Shown here piece after piece: positions 59,261 through 64,000 of a stretch of DNA of 64,000 bases. The DNA is taken from positions 4,836,001 to 4,900,000 of the forward strand of contig JBBELK010000298.1 of assembly GCA_037783545.1 (NCBI GenBank), given 5' to 3'. The notes under the pieces are model-generated. The model saw only the letters and a list, made by a program, of their open reading frames with translations, did no database searches and had not been told where the DNA came from. Numbering within the stretch: position 1 is the first letter of the stretch; each line of letters begins with the position of its first letter. The DNA comes from Henricia sp. BOLD:AAB3569. Lineage: Eukaryota > Echinodermata > Asteroidea > Spinulosida > Echinasteridae. Position numbers and translations under genes: made by a program.

Positions 59261-59531
59261 GCGGATTGATTGGCACATATGGAATTCCATACCATGGTAT
59301 AAGGCGCGCTAGGAATGAGCGAAGTTGCTGCAGTTGTACTGTACGTATGCTATGAAAACAAAATCTCAACTCGCATGAGGTAAAGAGCCGGGCTCCTCGA
59401 TGTAGTACACGTGATTGGTTAAAAGTTGAAACTGGGAAAGAGGCGTTACCACTCGTGATTAGAAGCCCATGTTGACAAAACTGCCCTGTAGAAATGTCAG
59501 CCTCATCATAGATGCAGTAATATTATTGATG

Positions 59532-59899
59532 TCCCCTATCGTGGCGCGGCACCTAATGTGACGCACTTTACTTTCCGTTCTGTCTTGATGCAATAAACAA
59601 TCTGTTCCACTTTAGGCATTAAAAGGAAATAAAGTTAAGTGCCTTCATAAATTCCAAAACTAAAATACGGAAACAAATCATTAATTTATTAGAAATTCAC
59701 CGGAATGTGAAGGCATCGCCGTTCGCTGATATGACACCATACACGGAAGCCAGTAATAGGCATTTCACGTAAATAATACCATGCATATTGGCGTTGTGTA
59801 CTGTGTCACGGTGTGTGCGTGCAAGTGATCTTTATGGGCCAGCGTAGCATGTTTCTCAACATTTCAGCCAATCAGCGTCGAGTGCGCCACGATAGGGAA
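59532..59899. mobile_element. TCCCCTATCGTGGCGC inverted-repeat MITE, copy 1
   Basis: TCCCCTATCGTGGCGC at the left pairs with GCGCCACGATAGGGA at the right. It aligns along its length with 62244-62633, and its left third with 115-218. Confidence 0.82.
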
Positions 59900-60303
59900 C
59901 TATAAGGACAGGGAACCAGTTTAAGCCTCTATCAGACCTTTAAACTTAAATAGCGACCTCTATTGATATCGACAGTGGAAGTTGAAGTTACAAACTTGTC
60001 GTCGACACGTGTGTTTTTTTTTGTACAAGTTCACTCGATCAATTAAGGAGTACATGTATTGCAAAAAGGTTTATTGATTGGCGCGCAAAAAGTGAAGGTA
60101 CAGATACTAAGCTCCAATCACGGAGGAAGGAAACATCGACATTTTGAGTTTGACATATAATCGTATCATAACTCGTTTGTTTTTTTCCTCCATGCATGAC
60201 TACACCGTGACCATGGACTTGACTTGACAGCTGCTCGTCTCGGGCGGCTATATGCGTCCGAGAAAAGTTGGTGTAGGTTGGACGTAGTCTTCATTGCATT
60301 ACA
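59900..60303. other. Intergenic sequence with no recognised feature
   Basis: No frame, hairpin or repeat relation was seen beyond scattered ACATGTA words. Confidence 0.5.
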
Positions 60304-60878
60304 TAATAGACCGATCCAGTAAGCTCCGCCCATTTTGGAATTGACTAATCACAGCCTCAGCCAGGTTGAGGACGAGGTAACCAAAAAGTGGATCTCCATT
60401 TTGGTTACCCGAGACTAAGTGCTGCATTTCGCTACGGCGAAATGCAGCACGAGTGATGCATAAACATAATTTTTATCAGCGCAGAGGACCCTATAGCCGG
60501 TTTAAAACGGATTGTATAAGACTGTCCTTATCTATTTTTAATCCCGTCATCAATGTGTTTCTGTGTAAACAGGAAAAACTCACAAAAATTTAAGCTTGTC
60601 GTTTTGCTATGTTGTGCATTCACTGCATTATAGATGTGTGTCAAGATGTTTTTGTTCGATCGCGCGCGTTACGCGTATTGCAGGCGTGTTGTTTGTGCAC
60701 GCACACGACCGGATACTTAAGTACACATTTTGCTTTCGAGCGTGCAGTTTCTGTGTGCGTGTGCGTGTTTCAATACGCGCCTGACCAGGGCCACGCGACT
60801 CTACTGCACGTGCCTCACATGTGTGGCATGTTGCTAGGCAATTTCTAAATGGGCGGAGCTTACTGGATCGGTCTATTA
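60304..60878. mobile_element. AGTAAGCTCCGCCCA element, copy 2 (complete)
   Basis: TAATAGACCGATCCAGTAAG, CTCCGCCCATTT at the left is the near-exact complement of AAATGGGCGGAGCTTACTGG, ATCGGTCTATTA at the right. An inner hairpin (GGTAACCAAAAAGTGGATCT) is also shared with copy 1 at 29931-30577. It has no coding capacity. Confidence 0.88.
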
Positions 60879-60957
60879 TGTAGTATGCGGTACGGAGTCC
60901 AACCTGGGCTAGAGTAGGCCTAGGCCTACTGCAGCAATGGGTATTTTTTTCCGTATA

Positions 60958-61324
60958 CATTGAACACAGATTTGAAGGAAATTACCTCCCGGAATCAACA
61001 GATAATCTAATTTTAACTTCCCAATTGCACCTTTGTCGCAAATATTGCTTTTCTGTAGAAAAATCACATTTTCTCCTTCAAAAATTGCATCCAGTTATAA
61101 ATGCACAAGATAACTATTCACGCACGCGCAGCGCCCTCTGTTGTTGCGCTTACGCACGGACCGCTCACGCCATAATTTTGTGCATTACTTTATGCGGTAA
61201 TTTTATTATTTATTCATCTCAGAAATGCAACATTAACGACCGAAGTGCAAGTGGGAAGTATATCTTAGAATTAGATGATCTGTTGATTCCAGCCTGGTAA
61301 TTTCATTCAAATCTTTGTTCAATG
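60958..61324. mobile_element. Inverted-repeat MITE (CATTGAACA.AG), copy 2
   Basis: The same arms and length as 2097-2470. TA stands on both sides. Confidence 0.8.
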
Positions 61325-61453
61325 TAGGCCTATACGAAGAAAAAAAACCAGCAATGAACCAAAAGAGATTCACATGGTGCTACCGTAAACCCATACACAC
61401 GTTGATTTCCACCATGCATACTAGCATAGCCTTAAGTCTTACCTACCCAGCAA

Positions 61454-61781
61454 TAGGGAGTTTTCGATTTGCACGACGGATGATTCTACGACGGAAGAAT
61501 TGCTATCCCGAGACATCTGCGCATGCGTTGACTTTGCCATGTCGTCGTCGTCTGATTTCTAGGACGGTAGTTGGGGCAAATCAACGTTGTGGCGACGACG
61601 GCAATGTTTAGGTAACATTTCACCTTCAACAACACATTTTTGGATCTCATGACTCGATCTCAAGTCGTCGTAAAAATCGAAATGGAATAAAAGTAGGACA
61701 GGACGTTTTGTGCAACGAAGTGTTTGCGGTCAGATTTTCTACCGTCGTGTTTCTCTCCGTCGTCCAATCGAAAACTCCCTA
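61454..61781. mobile_element. TA-flanked MITE with GGGAGTTTTCGATT ends
   Basis: TAGGGAGTTTTCGATTTGCA, CGACGG at the left and its complement (CCGTCGTCCAATCGAAAACT, CCCTA) at the right. TA at both ends fits Tc1/mariner-type insertion. Confidence 0.85.
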
Positions 61782-62135
61782 ATGACATGATGAAGACAAC
61801 GATATCATTATGTGTATTCTTGCATCAGGGCTAAGTTAGTTGTGCAGGCCTACAACATGTATAATCCATGACTGGGCATGCCAAGACGTGACATATGTAA
61901 CGTTACCAAGCTCGGCAGAGGAAGAAAAGCCTACATAAATGGCATATCAATATCATTATCACGAGCTACGATCTACAGCCCAATTCTCGATTAATTTTAG
62001 GTAAGTAAAAAATTGATGTAGGCCCTACTATTAAACGTACGCGGCTCTATAGTCGCCACGTAAAATTTATTTCATGTTAGATCAGTGTTTTAAATTCATG
62101 TAGGCCTAGGCCTATTGTTTTTGCGTTTATTTTTT
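61782..62135. other. Intergenic sequence with no recognised feature
   Basis: No frame or repeat was recognised. It ends where similarity to the start of the window begins. Confidence 0.5.
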
Positions 62136-62243
62136 GAAGTCGGCGTCTCTGCCTTACCCAGCTCTACGTTTTACATATCGCCATCCCGACTACCACCCAA
62201 GATAAACACTCTTTACAAAGTCCATAAATAATTTTTTTAGATG

Positions 62244-62633
62244 TCACCCAACGTGGCGCGGCCCCTAACGTGGCGCACTTTACTTTACTTTCCGTTCTCT
62301 CTTGGCGCAGTAAACAATCTGTTGCACCTGACATTAAAAGGAAATAAAGTTCTCAGGTACCGTCATAAATTCCAAAACTAAAATACGGAGAAGAATCATT
62401 CATTTACGAGAAATTCACGGGAATGTGAAGGCATCGCTGTTCGCTTCAGGTTGACATGACACCGTACACGGAAGCCTGTAATAGGCATTTGACATAAATA
62501 AAACCATGCATATTGGCGTTGTGTACTGTATCACGGTGTGTGCGTGCAAGTGGTCTTTATGGGCCACCGTAGCATGGTTATCAACATTTCAGCCAATCAG
62601 TGTCGAGTGCGTCACGTTAGGGAACAGTCGGGG
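62244..62633. mobile_element. ACGTGGCGCGGCCCC inverted-repeat MITE, copy 2
   Basis: TCACCCAACGTGGCGCG at the left is answered by GTGCGTCACGTTAGGGA at the right. It aligns with 59532-59899. In the first duplication copy only the left third survives (115-218). Confidence 0.78.
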
Positions 62634-63699
62634 CGATTTTTGGGGAAAAAGTGTTCGTTTTTTCCAGATTGTTATTTTGTACTTGTTGATGAGTCAAAAT
62701 ATTAAAGTATTACTTTTTCTTGAGCCTATGAATTCTACTCTTTTCTTCCTGTGCTTTCTTCTTTTCTTCTATGTATCTTGGCAATTTGGGATTAGCTATG
62801 GTACATCTTTTGTCTAAATTAGTGAATGCCTATTTCTTCTTAAAATGTGTGCTACTCGCTTATTTTACCGTCCTGCTGGATTCCTTAGTCGTCTGTCGTA
62901 TCTCCAGTAGTCGACCGTCGTATCTCCAGTAGTCGACCATAAAAAATGAATGTGAACGATCGTGTGAGCAATAGCATGTCGCCACAATTGATCGCACGAT
63001 CAGTCGCTGATCATCACTATGAGTCGCACGATAAGGCCTAACTTACGATTGATCTTGTGATTATTTTGCGTCTATTGGCGCGCGCGCATGTACGCTCGTG
63101 GCCAGTGACACCCAAACACTAGACCAGTCCAGAAATCACTAGACCAGTCCAGTAAGCCCCGCCCACTTAGAAACGCGTCTAGCAACTTTAAAATGCGCAC
63201 AATCAGTAGATTGGTTAAGATCACCAAAAGACCATGTGGATCACCATTGTACTTCAAAATGATTGGTTGGTAGAAATTTTGGTGGCGGAGCTTAAAGGCC
63301 CCCATGTATCATTTGCAAGATAAAACTTTTTACAAATTTGTGGAATAAGAGTGTAACATATCTAAGGAAGAATGTTGGTAAACTAGCCTGAAGAAATTTT
63401 AGCTACTTAGATGCATTAATGCTTCAGAAAACCTTGAAAATCTCAGTACGAAACCTTTTAGAAAACCACCTTCGGTTGTCAATTTCCAGCATGAAATACC
63501 ATTTTGGACGAAAATAAATTCATGTGGTGTTTATTACCATTGCTATCAACACTTCATCAATACCATTCCTATCAACTTCCTGTCAACTATAATGAAACCA
63601 AAATTGGGTCATTATTGCAAATGATACAATGGGCCTTTAAAGGCTTTTGGATCGATCTACATGTATTGTCAAGTATGCCTTGTTATTTGCTTTCTCCAG

Positions 63700-63924
63700 A
63701 AAATCTAAACTACGACGATGGCAGATTGCATTCTTCATACTCCTGGTCCTAGCCATTGCAGCGTCCCTGACCATGGGGTTGTTATACTACTACCAGGACA
63801 CCGGGGAACAGATCATACGAGTGACTGATCCGCCGACCACACGACGGCCTCCACCTAGCGGAGAGTACCAGTATGCTAAGGCGGCCGTGTCAACTGATGC
63901 TGGCCAGTGCTCGGAGATTGGCAG
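63700..63924 (+). CDS. GGT: GGT anchor exon of a second, downstream GGT gene
   Basis: It has the same length (225 nt), phase, acceptor (TTTGCTTTCTCCAG) and donor (GGCAG/GTAAGA) as 1252-1476. The membrane span is identical. The differences seen in the stem are GERIIEV to GEQIIRV and PPPTGE to PPPSGE. The rest of the gene lies beyond the window. Again no in-frame ATG precedes it; see the candidate first exons at 49535 and 52207. Confidence 0.87.
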
Positions 63925-63969
63925 GTAAGATCTCATTTCAAGTTTATTCGGTATTTTTTACGTATACAT

Positions 63970-63996
63970 TCATCATCATCATCATCATCATCATCA
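63970..63996. repeat. (TCA)n microsatellite, second copy
   Basis: About nine TCA units after the anchor exon, paralogous to 1525-1549. Confidence 0.9.
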
Positions 63997-64000
63997 CTTT

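Larger units (their letters stand above)
53524..59300. mobile_element. Head-to-head inverted duplication of a DIRS-like gag/RT fragment
   Basis: The outer left sequence CCATGGTATGGAATTCCATA and the following 2.1 kb are repeated in reverse complement at the right, ending TATGGAATTCCATACCATGG. Each arm holds, from centre outward, a gag-like region, a reverse transcriptase fragment, an AT-rich tail and a TTTTTCGTCGCA minisatellite. The arms diverge in the middle of each copy (54690-55228 against 57819-58083). A non-duplicated spacer of about 1.6 kb separates them. CATGGTATAAG flanks the whole (53487-53497, 59293-59303) but overlaps the palindrome on the right. Confidence 0.85.
62136..64000. repeat. 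Downstream copy of the ~62-kb tandem duplication boundary
   Basis: It matches 1-1550 in order, with an extra 300 bp (about 62350-62645) and small indels. It carries the second GGT anchor exon. Confidence 0.9.

Noticed and set aside
58964..59355. Lysine-rich and phenylalanine-rich frames
   Set aside because: Translation of the AAAAAAATGCGACGA minisatellite in three frames on each strand.

Overview
The window is animal nuclear DNA: spliced genes with GT-AG introns, very low coding density, and intergenic and intronic sequence packed with small transposon relics, minisatellites and homopolymer runs. A metazoan gamma-glutamyltransferase, a RING/B-box TRIM family, abundant ACATGTACATG-type runs, and piggyBac/hAT-like miniature elements plus a DIRS-like reverse transcriptase suggest a marine invertebrate deuterostome (echinoderm, hemichordate or lancelet). 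The species cannot be fixed from sequence alone.

The backbone is a gamma-glutamyltransferase (GGT) gene on the + strand. It begins here with a membrane-anchor exon (1252-1476) and continues through nine more exons between 23370 and 34717, ending at a stop codon. All ten pieces keep frame across GT-AG junctions, and the catalytic threonine and the other known active-site residues are present. The anchor exon has no in-frame ATG and sits behind a good splice acceptor, so its first exon lies upstream of the window. A second, near-identical anchor exon lies at 63700-63924, and its flanks (62136-64000) match 1-1550. The window is therefore one repeat unit of a tandem GGT duplication with a period of about 62 kb. 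Two exons of the right phase and with good start contexts (49535-49602 and 52207-52301, the second with a TATA box) are candidate first exons of the downstream copy.

GGT intron 1 (1477-23369) contains a complete single-exon TRIM gene on the opposite strand (6445-8385) and a truncated TRIM duplicate (17027-17536). Intron 3 carries about 1 kb of a 17-bp minisatellite (24592-25606).

From 35 kb to 63 kb the sequence is mostly mobile elements. These include TTAA-flanked piggyBac-like elements, hAT-like elements with 8-bp target duplications, a Ty3/Gypsy-type gag interrupted only by TAG codons (41503-42888), a lone pair of C2H2 zinc fingers (43671-43865), and a dense field of hairpin repeats (45.1-47.7 kb). 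There is also a 5.8-kb head-to-head inverted duplication of a DIRS-like gag/RT fragment (53524-59300). The same hairpin families recur inside the GGT introns. Nothing prokaryotic, no CRISPR array and no convincing intact tRNA or rRNA gene was seen.
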